Program-made: the position numbers and the translations under genes
Assembly: GCF_014681765.1 (NCBI RefSeq)
Contig: NZ_CP061498.1
Span: forward strand, 3,440,001-3,504,000
Length of the DNA stretch: 64,000 nt
Source of the DNA: Roseicitreum antarcticum
GTDB lineage: Bacteria > Pseudomonadota > Alphaproteobacteria > Rhodobacterales > Rhodobacteraceae
Direction of reading: 5' to 3'
Shown here: piece by piece, positions 46,831 through 55,384 of the stretch
Layout of the letters: the number at the start of each line of letters is the position of its first letter
Position numbering within the stretch: position 1 is the stretch's first letter
The notes under the pieces: generated by a model
Told to the model about the DNA's origin: nothing
The model's database searches: none
Seen by the model: only the letters and a program-made list of their open reading frames with translations

Positions 46831-47670
46831 TTAGTGCATGGTTGGCCTTTGGTCTATTGGGACGATGCTTTTGGGCGCTGGTGGACGGTATCCCAGAGCG
46901 CTGTGTGGTCTGACGGTGTTGTAATGGCGACGCCATCGCTCGATCAGGATTTGGGCCTCGCGCAGCGATGAGAAGACCTCGCCGTTCAGCAACTCGTCCC
47001 GAAATCGGGCGTTGAAGCTCTCGCAGTAGCCGTTTTCCCATGGCGATCCAGGCGCAATGAAGGCAGTTTTGGCACCCACCGCGCCGATCCAGGCGCGCAC
47101 CTTCTTGGCGATGAATTCTGCGCCATTGTCTGACCTTATGTATTCCGGCGGACCGCGCAGGATGAACAGGTCAGTCAAGGCGTCGACCACGTCGACGGAA
47201 TTGAGCTTGCGTTTGACACGGATCACCAGAGCCTCCTTCGTGAACTCGTCGATGATGTTGAGCGTGCGGAAGATCCGCCCGTCATGGGTTCGATCCTGGA
47301 CGAAGTCATAGGACCAGACATGGTTCGGACGCTCCGGTCGCAGCCGAACACACGACCCATCGTTCAGCCAGAGCCGACCCTTCTTGGGTTGTTTTTGCGG
47401 GACTTTCAGCCCCTCCCGCCGCCAGATCCGTTCGACGCGCTTGTGATTTACATGCCAGCCGCTGTTGTTCAGCATTCCGGTAATCATGCGATATCCATAG
47501 CGTCCGAACTCTTCTGTCAGTGCGATGATGTCATCGGTCAGCCGTTCTTCGTCCGCAGGCCGAGAGGCACCTTGCGCTGTGTCGAGCGATGCTGACCCAA
47601 TTGCGACAAACCCGGCGCTCTGATAAGCTGAGAGTCTGCCGCACATGGTCGATACATCGACGGCGGCGGG
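46831..47670 (-). pseudogene. IS3-family transposase OrfB, copy B, two frameshifts
   Basis: The catalytic core from DEERLTDDIIALTEEFGRYG to RPTMH is in one frame (about 247 aa), including the stretch broken in copy A. The N-terminal part is shifted: single bases are missing in cgcaattggg (A: cgcacattggg) and ggcctgcgg (A: ggcctgccgg). So each copy is damaged where the other is sound. Confidence 0.82.
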
Positions 47671-47676
47671 AAGGGC

Positions 47677-47955
47677 TTAAAAGTTTCCCCGTGCAGCCTC
47701 GGTCAGGATCACCTTGTCCAGCGTCAGATCCGACACGGCACGCCTAAGCCGGGTATTCTCAGTCTCCAGCTCCTTCAGCCGTTTGAGCTGATCTCGACTC
47801 ATGCCACCATACTCTTTGCGCCATCGATAATAGGTCGGTTGTGTCACGCCGATCTGTCGAACGGCATCAGCAATCGAACGTCCTTGCCCTTGCAGCACTT
47901 CAACCTGCCGCAGCTTCAGCACGATCTCTTCGGGGTTGTCTCGCTTTCCTGCCAT
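47677..47955 (-). CDS. IS3-family transposase OrfA, copy B
   Basis: 92 aa, identical to OrfA of copy A, with the HTH (GVTQPTYYRWRKEYGG) and zipper region (KELETENTRLRRAV). aggagg before the ATG. OrfA binds the IS ends and must be joined to OrfB for activity; here OrfB is frameshifted. Confidence 0.92.
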   Translation of the reverse strand: MAGKRDNPEEIVLKLRQVEVLQGQGRSIADAVRQIGVTQPTYYRWRKEYGGMSRDQLKRLKELETENTRLRRAVSDLTLDKVILTEAARGNF

Positions 47956-48021
47956 CTCTGGTCCTCCTGAAATGGGATAATACTATCCCAGTTGGTGGAC
48001 CACTTCAGTGGGGGCACTCCA

Positions 48022-48357
48022 GGTCACTTCGCAAAACCTGTCCTCATCATGCGCTCTATAGAAGCGCCTGATATAATAGTTCTTATGGATTTCTTGAAAC
48101 TCGCTTACTGGTGAGATGTTTGCAATGCATTGTTTGAATTGTTCGCGCATTTCAATGCCATCACGGATCAGATTGAGTGGATTTTGCGATGGGTAACACC
48201 ATCTTGCAGGTCCTTCGATTCTTCGAAGTATCGAAGCCATCCCTTCTATCCTGTCGTGGGCAGAGCTTGGCCAAAACAGTCTATCATAGCTTCTTTGCGG
48301 CAGCGCCAGAAGCCCGAAGAGCAAGACCGATAAACAGCCTAGGACTACGAATTTCAT
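48022..48357 (-). pseudogene. exported or membrane-anchored protein, 3' end lost to IS3
   Basis: 112 residues remain. The N-terminus MKFVVLGCLSVLLFGLLALPQ is a signal peptide or anchor; the rest (YDRLFWPSSAHDRIEGMASILRRIEG, NLIRDGIEMREQFKQCIANISPV) is not recognised. The frame enters the IS3 end and stops after the same 12 residues (WSAPTEVVHQLG) as the helicase. Composition is AT-richer than the phage genes. Confidence 0.55.
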
Positions 48358-48519
48358 CATATATCAATGCTGACAGGAAAGAAGATTCCTTTCAAGGCGA
48401 ATCACCGCTTAGTCCCGCACAGGCGACCTCAGATCGCTTCCGGGGCTCGCAAATGCAGCGAACGGCCGGTTCGGCGGGCCGCGCTGCAGCATTCAGAGAA
48501 GTGATGAACGGCAGCTGTG

Positions 48520-50180
48520 GGCCGAGGCTGTGTGGAAACTCTCGCGCCCAGAGCAGTTTGCGATGTGATGGGTTTGCAGCAGGCATTTTGGCTTGCTTGG
48601 GTTCATGCAACCCGCCGGTGGCGCGGATATCGCGCCAATGAGGGCAGTTTGACCGGTTTTGGGGAGTGATTTCCCCTCTTTCAGGCGGGCATCGCCGCCA
48701 TGAGCCCCTTGATCCCGACCAATGCGACCATGCGCTTGATGTTGTAGGCCAGCACGTTCAGCGCCATCTCGGTGCGCACGTTTTTCAGACGGCGCATCAG
48801 GAAATGGGTGGTGCCCATCCAGGCCTTGATCGTCCCGAAAGGATGCTCGACCGTGCTGCGGCGCAGGGTCATCGGATCATCGGCGCTGCGCAGACGGTCG
48901 CGCATCTCGTCCACCAGATGCTCGTATTCCCAGCGGGTGACCCGGCGCTCCGTGCCCGTGGTGCAGCGTGATTTCACGGGGCAGTTCTGGCATTCGTTGG
49001 TCCAGTATCGTCGGACCTGAAGCCCGTCTTCATCGCGGGTGTAGCGGTAGGTCAGCTCATCGCCTGTCGGGCAAACATAGACGTCGCGGTCGGCGTCATA
49101 TTTGAAGTCAGCCTTCACATACATGCCCTTCTTGCGATTGCCCGAGGTCTCCGGACGCGGCATGGTCACCGTAATGCCCGCCTTGTCGCAGGCGGCAATC
49201 TCGACACCGCTGTAATAGCCCTTGTCGGCCAGGGCATGCAGCGTGTCGCGCCCAAGCGTATCCTTGGCCGCCATCGCCATCGGGCTGAGCTGGTCACGGT
49301 CGAACCCCTTGTTGGTGACTTCATGGGTGACGATGATGTGGGTTTCAGTGTCCACTGCGCATTGCGCATTATAGCCCACCAGCCCGCTGTTACGCGCGCT
49401 GGTGGCCATCGCTCGGGCATCGGGATCAGTCAGGGAAATCTGGCCGTCCGGCGCATCGGCCAGGGCCTTGTCCATGGCATTCAGTTTCTCGATTTCCTGC
49501 TTGAGCCGCCCGTATCGATGCGCCAGATGCGTGACCTTCTCCGCCCGCACCTCGCCTTTCTCCTGCCGGTCTATGCGCACCATCTCGGTGATATAGCGCT
49601 CGACATCGGCCTCCAGATGCGCGAGACGGCTGGCGATCTTGCCCTTGGTGAAGTTCTTGTCGCGGTTGTTGACAGCCTTGAACTTGCTTCCATCGATCAC
49701 CACGCATTCGCCCTTCAGCGTGCCGATCCGGCGGCACAGCTCGACGAATTGCGCGCAGGTCTTGCGGATAGCAGCACCGTTATCGCGTCGGAAATCCGCA
49801 ATCGTCTTGTGATCCGGCACCAATCGCCCGAGCAGCCACATCACCTCGACATTGCGCCCGGCCTCACGCTCCAACCTGCGGCTGGACGGATCCGGTTGAG
49901 GTAGCCATAGATGAACAGCTTCAGAAGAATGGCCGGATGGTATCCCGGTCGCCCTGTCCGCGCATGCGCCGCGCGCACAAAGCCAAGGCCCGCCAGATTA
50001 AGCTGTTCAACAAACAGATCCACCACCCGGACCAGATGATCGTCGTCAATCCAGTCCTCAAGTCGATCCGGAAACAGCGTCACCTGATCGCGATCAACAC
50101 CTTCAATGAAACCCGACATAAATGCACTCCCGTATCGTAGGAAGCATACCATATCTGGGGGTTTTCACACAGCCTCGGCC
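48520..50180 (-). mobile_element. IS1182-family insertion sequence, copy 2
   Basis: 1661 bp, same terminal inverted repeats and orientation as the copy at 4487-6145. Differs by a 3-bp in-frame insertion (near 49032) and a 1-bp deletion (near 49889). It abuts the lysis cassette of the second prophage, as copy 1 abuts that of the first. Confidence 0.9.
48681..50119 (-). pseudogene. IS1182-family transposase, copy 2, frameshifted
   Basis: Same protein as copy 1, but cggatcc replaces cgggatcc near 49889, so the first 75 or so codons (50119 downward, to YGYLNRI) are out of frame with the rest (open to 48681). The 3-bp insertion adds one residue in TRDEDGLQV. Probably inactive unless the deletion is an assembly error. 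Confidence 0.85.
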
Positions 50181-50249
50181 GGGCATGTCGAAAGCGGCGG
50201 CCACATCGGCAAGTTTGCACCGCCTGTTCCGTGGGCCCCGGTCCGTTAT

Positions 50250-50498
50250 TCACCTGCACGCCCGCACCTGATCGCGCATCACCGCATAATCGGCCATCCA
50301 TTCCGCGATCACCGCGCCCTCCGGCAGCGCCGCGATCTCATCTGCCACGCGCGCCTGCTCGGCCCGGGTATAGGCCACCACCGGCGGACACGCGCCGTGC
50401 AGACCATCAGAACCCACCGCGGCGCAACCGCCCAACAAGCCCATCACGGTTGCGAGGGCGGCGGCTGGCGGCATCCAGCATCTGGCGTTGAATTGCAT
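50250..50498 (-). CDS. Rz1-like spanin lipoprotein, prophage 2
   Basis: 82 aa from ATG 50498: MQFNARCWMPPAAALATVMGLLGGCAAV, lipobox LGGC. Homologous to the gene at 6304 (shared CPPVV, EQAR...EIAALPE and DYAVMRDQVRAC at the end) and likewise begins inside the Rz-like gene in another frame. Confidence 0.68.
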   Translation of the reverse strand: MQFNARCWMPPAAALATVMGLLGGCAAVGSDGLHGACPPVVAYTRAEQARVADEIAALPEGAVIAEWMADYAVMRDQVRACR

Positions 50499-50664
50499 GG
50501 GTGCGCTCCAAATGATGCATGCGTTCAGCGGCACGACCAGCGCGCTCGCCTAATCGGCGCAGGTTGAGAAAGAAGAGGGTAATGGTGAGCGCGGCGAGAG
50601 CGAATGCCGCCAGCCGCCGCGCCCACGGCCGGGCCATGAGCCCGGCCAGCAAAGTACCCCACAT
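50407..50664 (-). CDS. Rz-like inner-membrane spanin, prophage 2
   Basis: 85 aa: one N-terminal membrane helix (LAAFALAALTITLFFLNL) and an Arg/Glu-rich coiled coil (RRLGERAGRAAERMHHLERTH). Clear relative of 6458-6712; both share RTHxIQRQMLDAASRRP. Starts at the last base of the endolysin stop. Confidence 0.68.
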   Translation of the reverse strand: MWGTLLAGLMARPWARRLAAFALAALTITLFFLNLRRLGERAGRAAERMHHLERTHAIQRQMLDAASRRPRNRDGLVGRLRRGGF

Positions 50665-51344
50665 CAGCGCCGCCCCTTGCGCCAGTCATCGACGCGCGCC
50701 CAGACGGCGACGGCAATCCCGGCCAGCGCCAGCGCGACGAACACCCAGCGCAGGGTGTCGAGATAGGGCACCAGTGGCAAGATAGCGCCCTGCGCTTCAG
50801 CCAGGACCTCTTGCGCCACTTCAACCCCGGCCGCACCGAGCGTTGCGACACCTGCGGCCCCGGTCCCTTTCAGCGTCCGGCTTTGCGCCAGAACCTCGCG
50901 GACAGTGGGCGTCTCGATGGCGAAGGCGGTAGCCCGTGCGGGGAACCGTTCACCCCACGTACGCGCGGGGCCCAGATCAACATGGATGAAGCCTGAGCGC
51001 GGGTAGAAGCCGAACCCAAGGAAGCCAACTGCGCGGGCGGCGGCCTCGAACGTCGCCGGATCATGGTTTGACATGACGATGTCAAAGGCCGTGCCCTCCA
51101 TGTGTTTGGAGCGCGGAGCGCCGCCGACGGCGCGGTTGTGCTGAGGCGAGCGGTAGGCCGAGCGGATGTTTAGCGGCTTGCCCAGCCGGTCACGCAGTGC
51201 CTGCAGCTTGTCGAGCGCTTCGGGGTGCAGCTTGAGTTGGCTGGTGCCGCGACACGCGATCTCGGCGGGCGAGAAGTTCGACCAGCGCCAGAGGGTATCG
51301 GGTACGTCGCGGAAATGACGGAAGGTACGGATGGGGTCAGACAT
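50664..51344 (-). CDS. M15-family endolysin with C-terminal membrane anchor, prophage 2
   Basis: 226 aa, close homologue of 6709-7383: RSAYRSPQHNRAVGGAP, zinc ligands in SKHMEGTAFDI and GFIHVDLGP, and the same C-terminal anchor (WVFVALALAGIAVAVWARVDDW). ATG 51344 has ggag 6 nt upstream. Overlaps an odd extension of the upstream tail gene on the same strand. Confidence 0.85.
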   Translation of the reverse strand: MSDPIRTFRHFRDVPDTLWRWSNFSPAEIACRGTSQLKLHPEALDKLQALRDRLGKPLNIRSAYRSPQHNRAVGGAPRSKHMEGTAFDIVMSNHDPATFEAAARAVGFLGFGFYPRSGFIHVDLGPARTWGERFPARATAFAIETPTVREVLAQSRTLKGTGAAGVATLGAAGVEVAQEVLAEAQGAILPLVPYLDTLRWVFVALALAGIAVAVWARVDDWRKGRR

Positions 51345-52381
51345 CGGGTTCTCCATGAGGGGCTTGGCATAAAGGGGAACGACCCGCCGCCCGGGAGGCG
51401 GCAGGGATGGGTAGGGCAGTGAGTGCAGGGTGGGATAAGTGGTGCGGATCGCTCCGGGGGGTGCACGGTGACGGCGGGTGGCGCAAGCATTGGCACAGTG
51501 ACTGCGGGGGCGTCATGGTTCACCCCGTCCATGCGCAGGAACCCGGCGGTCGCATCGGGTCCGACGGCCCCCGCCTGGCTGATCTGCTTGAGATGCACGC
51601 CCGCGATGGCCGAGGTGGCGGCGGGCCCGGCGGGGCCGCTCAACGAGAAGGACATGCGCTGGCCAGCCGCCGTACTGCTCACCCGGGTGGCAACGCTGGC
51701 GTCACGCAGCGCGTCGACGCTGCCCGCCATTTCGTTGAAACTTGCAACGGCGCCTGGGGTGCGGCGCACAAAACGTCGTCCGATGGTCGAGACCCCGTCA
51801 AGCACCGCGACATGGGCATAATACCACACACGGGTTGCCGAGACGCCGTGCAGCGCGGTATTGGCAAAGACGATGTGGCGCGGCTTGCCCTTGCCTGCGG
51901 TATTGGCCGCGGTCGCTGCGGTTTGCAGCACTCCCTCGAGGTAGAACTCGATGGTGATCCCGGCATCGAGCGCGATGCGTATATTGATCCACTGGGCCTG
52001 ACCGTTGGCCGCGCTGTAGCTGGAACTGCCCTGCACGCTGGTATCACCATGGGCAATGGCGTGATAGCGGTTGGTTGTCGTGATCGGTTTGATCTGGGCG
52101 ATCATCGCATTGCCTGCGTCATAGAACTCCAGAAAGTTCGCTTCACTGCGGTTGATGCTGTTGGCATCCCCATTGGGCGGGACGTAGCGAAACCCCAGCC
52201 ACAGGTCGCCGGTGGGCTCTGGTACCGACAGGGAGAATGGCGCGGAATAGGTGTTGAACCCCGAATAGCGGATCGCGTTGACGTCGAGCGTGGCATCAAA
52301 CCCGTCGGGAGCGGTGCTGATCAGCCCGGCGATGCCCGCGATGTCGATGGGTTGGTGACCCAAGTGAAGAACGTAACTCAT
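51170..52381 (-). CDS. phage tail protein, concanavalin-like, with out-of-frame 3' extension, prophage 2
   Basis: From MSYVLHLGHQPIDIAG to about residue 330 the protein is ordinary: beta-rich, with DLWLGFRYVPPNG, GNAMIAQIKPI, WINIRIALDAGITIEFYLEG and VWYYAHVAVLDGVSTIG, resembling a jelly-roll lectin-like tail domain. The last 70 residues are Pro/Ser/Arg-rich and run antisensibly through the endolysin start, so the true end probably lies near 51400 and a base may be missing in the cccccc tract there. The start overlaps the SPRY gene stop (ATGA). Confidence 0.6.
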   Translation of the reverse strand: MSYVLHLGHQPIDIAGIAGLISTAPDGFDATLDVNAIRYSGFNTYSAPFSLSVPEPTGDLWLGFRYVPPNGDANSINRSEANFLEFYDAGNAMIAQIKPITTTNRYHAIAHGDTSVQGSSSYSAANGQAQWINIRIALDAGITIEFYLEGVLQTAATAANTAGKGKPRHIVFANTALHGVSATRVWYYAHVAVLDGVSTIGRRFVRRTPGAVASFNEMAGSVDALRDASVATRVSSTAAGQRMSFSLSGPAGPAATSAIAGVHLKQISQAGAVGPDATAGFLRMDGVNHDAPAVTVPMLAPPAVTVHPPERSAPLIPPCTHCPTHPCRLPGGGSFPFMPSPSWRTRCLTPSVPSVISATYPIPSGAGRTSRPPRSRVAAPANSSCTPKRSTSCRHCVTGWASR

Positions 52382-53205
52382 GGTATTTCCATTTCGATAT
52401 AGAGGGCGGCATCGCCCAGTGTGAGGTTGGTGGCCCCGCCCAGATCGCGCCACAGCTCCAGCTCGGCGACGCTGAGGCCCCGGTCCCAGCCGATCTCGAG
52501 GAACGCGTGGCTTTGAAATATCCGCAGATCCGGATCGAGCATGCCCAATGGGGGCACGCCGGGTGGGGTCGGATAGCTGAACTGCGCGGGTAGAGAGCGA
52601 AGGGTGCCGCCGTCGCCTGCACCACGGCCCTGAACATGGGGATAGAAAGCAGGGCTCGCGCCTGCGGACCAGACCGGCGGATCGCTGATCGGATCCGTGA
52701 TCCAGATTCCGTTCTTGCCAATCCAGAGGCGGGCGCCAGCGGGATCAAACACGAACATCAGCGTGTCGCCCGCCCCGTAGCCCGGCAAGCCCGTGACGCG
52801 CTGTACGCCGGTGGTCTCGTCGGATGACCAGATTGTGCCATTGCCGCGCCAGCCAATGGAGCCGCGGGTGATGGGATTGAGGCCCGCGTTGTATTCCTCG
52901 CGCTGCGCGGCGGAGATCACGCCCATGTAGCCATCGAAGCTCGTCGATCCGCTGGCGGCGCAAATAACCTCCCAATAGCGTCGCGCATCGGAGGGCAGGA
53001 TCGCGCGTTCGGTTGGCACCCAGCGCAGGTAGTTGTTGCCGCCCGATGTGTTGATGGCGGTCTGATTGTCATCGGAAAGCGTATAGCCTGCAGGGCGGCG
53101 TGTTGCGTCAAGCGCCCAGACGTCGCCGATCCCATCGGGGGGTGGAGGTACATCGACCGCCCCGCCTTGCGCGAGGATGGCCGCACGCATCATCAGGAGG
53201 CTCAT
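52378..53205 (-). CDS. phage tail protein with SPRY-like domain, prophage 2
   Basis: 275 aa. Residues about 65-185 follow the SPRY/B30.2 pattern: RRYWEVICAASGS, DGYMGVISAAQ, GSIGWRGNGTIWSS, GDTLMFVFDPAGARLWIGKNG. SPRY domains bind ligands; in a tail tip the target would be a host surface structure. The N-terminus MSLLMMRAAILAQGG is common to proteins at this site. Start overlaps the DUF2793 stop (ATGA). Confidence 0.65.
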   Translation of the reverse strand: MSLLMMRAAILAQGGAVDVPPPPDGIGDVWALDATRRPAGYTLSDDNQTAINTSGGNNYLRWVPTERAILPSDARRYWEVICAASGSTSFDGYMGVISAAQREEYNAGLNPITRGSIGWRGNGTIWSSDETTGVQRVTGLPGYGAGDTLMFVFDPAGARLWIGKNGIWITDPISDPPVWSAGASPAFYPHVQGRGAGDGGTLRSLPAQFSYPTPPGVPPLGMLDPDLRIFQSHAFLEIGWDRGLSVAELELWRDLGGATNLTLGDAALYIEMEIP

Positions 53206-53876
53206 GTGACGGATCCTGCCAGTGCGCCCTGGATGACCCAGGCGTCCGCCCCGCGCTTGGTCAGGGCGACGCCTGACCATTGCGCCGCGATCGCCACCGC
53301 GCCACCAGTGACGCCGTTGAGAGATACGCCCGGCCCGGCTGCCACAGACGCCACTCCGGCACCGACCTGGTTGATGTTGATCAGCGTCCCGATCTCAAAG
53401 GGGGTTGTCGCCCCATCGGGGATGATGAGGGTTGTGGGGGAGCTGCCGGTGGTCTCAATAATACTGCCGGTGTCGATCAGTTCCAGCGTATGGGACGCGC
53501 CGCCCAGAATGCGGATGGGCACGATGCCCGGGCGCGGAATGGCCACCCATGCTTCGCCGCTGAAACGCACCCGGCGGGCTTCATCCGTAATCCAGACCTC
53601 CCAGTCCGGCTGTGGGGTGAGGTAGACCCATGCGGGGACGCCATCGGTCGCATCCCAGATGGCGATGGCACCTGCGTTGGCGGGTGCGCCTGCGGGTACG
53701 ATGCGGATATCGCCTGCGTTGCCGCTCGCAGGCAGCGCGGTGCCGCGTGATAGTGCGCGGGCCTGCACCAGCGCGGAGAGCGTGCGCAGGTCTTCGCTGA
53801 CGCTGGTGCCCCAGTCGCGCTGGCCGGTGTCGTAGAAGGCGCGCAGCCCCAGCCCGGGCATGATCCGTTCTGCCAT
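53202..53876 (-). CDS. DUF2793 tail protein, prophage 2
   Basis: 224 aa: RAFYDTGQRDWGTSVSEDLRTLSALVQARALS, GDIRIVPAG, WDATDGVPAWVYLTPQPDWEVWITDEARRVRFSGEAWV match DUF2793, as in 7774-9699 but much shorter, with only a small C-terminal beta domain. Probable base of the tail fibre, with binding functions split into the two genes that follow. Confidence 0.75.
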   Translation of the reverse strand: MAERIMPGLGLRAFYDTGQRDWGTSVSEDLRTLSALVQARALSRGTALPASGNAGDIRIVPAGAPANAGAIAIWDATDGVPAWVYLTPQPDWEVWITDEARRVRFSGEAWVAIPRPGIVPIRILGGASHTLELIDTGSIIETTGSSPTTLIIPDGATTPFEIGTLININQVGAGVASVAAGPGVSLNGVTGGAVAIAAQWSGVALTKRGADAWVIQGALAGSVT

Positions 53877-54194
53877 GTCTGTCCTCGTGTGTCGTGATGA
53901 TTGCTGATCCCGGTTCGATAGTCATCGCTTACACAGCCGGGATTTGATTAGGTCGTTGATGTTCTGGTCGTTGACCTGAGCCCGCATTCCGCAAGTAACC
54001 GGCTGATTTCCCTGTCGTAACCATGGCATTTACCGTATAAATCATGGTGTTGATGGTTGTGAGGGTCGTGTTTACACTCCTCTACGGGCCAGCATCGATT
54101 TTTGAACTCGATTGCCGTGATTGACTGGCGCGCAGTTCTGACCCATGTTTGAAGCTGGCAATGCCAAGTAAACTGATAAGAAGTGAACAGGCCG
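53877..54194. other. non-coding gap inside prophage 2
   Basis: About 320 bp between the divergent DUF2793 gene and the plus-strand membrane-protein gene. It contains ggtcgttga twice near 53953-53975 but no convincing gene; a promoter for the 54195 gene is expected here. Confidence 0.4.
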
Positions 54195-54755
54195 ATGAAC
54201 CTTCAGCAAATAATTGAACGGGTTCAGGGAATGGAAGGGCGTCTGATTGAAGACGAAATCTACCGAATTGTTTGGGAAGAAATTGAAAATGGACAATTTG
54301 ATACAGCGTCTAAAGCGCGAGCAATGGCGAAATGTGCCAATGATGGAGCTGAGCTGAGATCTGCCTACATTCGTCATAGAGTTAGGCGATTGAAAGATGA
54401 AATCGCCATAGCCAATGCAACTCGCGAAAGAACTGAAAGAGAGGCTGCTGCTAGCGCTCAGCAGGAAAATAGACCTTCCAAAGAAGGCGTAGACAAACCC
54501 GCTGCGCCAGCATTTTCGGTTGGTGCGTTCATCGGTTCCTCTCTGGCAGCTATCTTTTTGGCAATAACGGCAACTGGTTTATTTGTCACACTTATGGTTT
54601 GGTTCGATTCTTATGTGGACATTTCTGACTCCAGCCCCGCCAGGGTTTTTACTGCAATTTCATTACTTCTTATTTGGTTCGTTTTATTGCCATTTGTTTG
54701 GATCAAACTTTTCAATTACCAGGGTGATACTGATCAAATAGAAGATCGTGGCTGA
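54195..54755 (+). CDS. membrane protein with helical cytoplasmic domain, unknown, on the opposite strand of the phage tail genes
   Basis: 186 aa: an N-terminal helical, charged region (MNLQQIIERVQGMEGRLIEDE to RTEREAAASAQQEN) and two C-terminal transmembrane segments (IGSSLAAIFLAITATGLFVTLMVWF; ISLLLIWFVLLPFVWI). Clearly AT-richer than the surrounding phage genes and reversed to them, so it looks like lysogenic cargo. No family recognised; superinfection exclusion is only a guess. Confidence 0.6.
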   Translation: MNLQQIIERVQGMEGRLIEDEIYRIVWEEIENGQFDTASKARAMAKCANDGAELRSAYIRHRVRRLKDEIAIANATRERTEREAAASAQQENRPSKEGVDKPAAPAFSVGAFIGSSLAAIFLAITATGLFVTLMVWFDSYVDISDSSPARVFTAISLLLIWFVLLPFVWIKLFNYQGDTDQIEDRG

Positions 54756-54832
54756 GTTTTTAGTATAACCCTATTGTGCAAATCCATAGTGGTTTACTGT
54801 CACTTCGTGAATTTTCTCCCAGATTTATTACA

Positions 54833-55384
54833 ATGGCTTCGCTCCGTTGGGATAAAAGGGACCATGTGACAAGAACCCTCGTTGGTTTTGTTACTTCCGC
54901 TCGCAGGTCGTCAAACGTTCGGTGTTGGGCATATAGAATCTCTGATGGCCGGGAATTGGAAATAGCCAAGGGCCCTCTTGGTCGGAAAACCACCATCACT
55001 TGCGATAAGCATCTGCACATCGAGCAGCGCAAACGCCGCGGCCACCGACGTTGCATTAGGAGATTGCGCACGTCAGGCTTCGACGGTGAGGTAGATGCGC
55101 TGAGATGTGAGCCCATGGAAATTGATCATGACCCGCGCCAACGTTCGTCTTTACTGTGCGCTGTAGAAAGCATGATGCGCACTGTCGGCAGTGACGCTGA
55201 TTTGCGTCACGCTTGTGCCGTGTTCCTTGCCTTGAGCAGCGATCCTATTGAGCGCACGCTGGCCAGGGAGATATTGCGCGCTTTACCCGAGCCGCGATCA
55301 GCTGCCCCAGCCAAAGCCCCAGCCGCGATCCCACCCGGCCGCGAAGGGGGCGGTCAGACGGTACCGGCGTGCTTCCTGGTCTGA
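54833..55384 (+). CDS. doubtful hypothetical protein
   Basis: 184 aa from MASLRWDKRDHVTRTLVGFV, including CWAYRISDGRELEIAKGPLG and a helical part (SLLCAVESMMRTVGSDADLRHACAVFLALSSDPIERTLAREIL) that looks protein-like. The last 30 residues are antisense to the tail hub gene and there is no clear ribosome site. May be real in its central part; low certainty. Confidence 0.3.
   Translation: MASLRWDKRDHVTRTLVGFVTSARRSSNVRCWAYRISDGRELEIAKGPLGRKTTITCDKHLHIEQRKRRGHRRCIRRLRTSGFDGEVDALRCEPMEIDHDPRQRSSLLCAVESMMRTVGSDADLRHACAVFLALSSDPIERTLAREILRALPEPRSAAPAKAPAAIPPGREGGGQTVPACFLV

Larger units (their letters stand above)
46797..48021 (-). mobile_element. IS3-family element, copy B (inverted relative to copy A)
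   Basis: 1225 bp with the same ends as copy A. Compared with A it has one extra G (restoring the core frame) and lacks two single bases. The flanks show no target duplication. Together with copy A it forms an inverted pair around 39143-46796. Confidence 0.88.
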
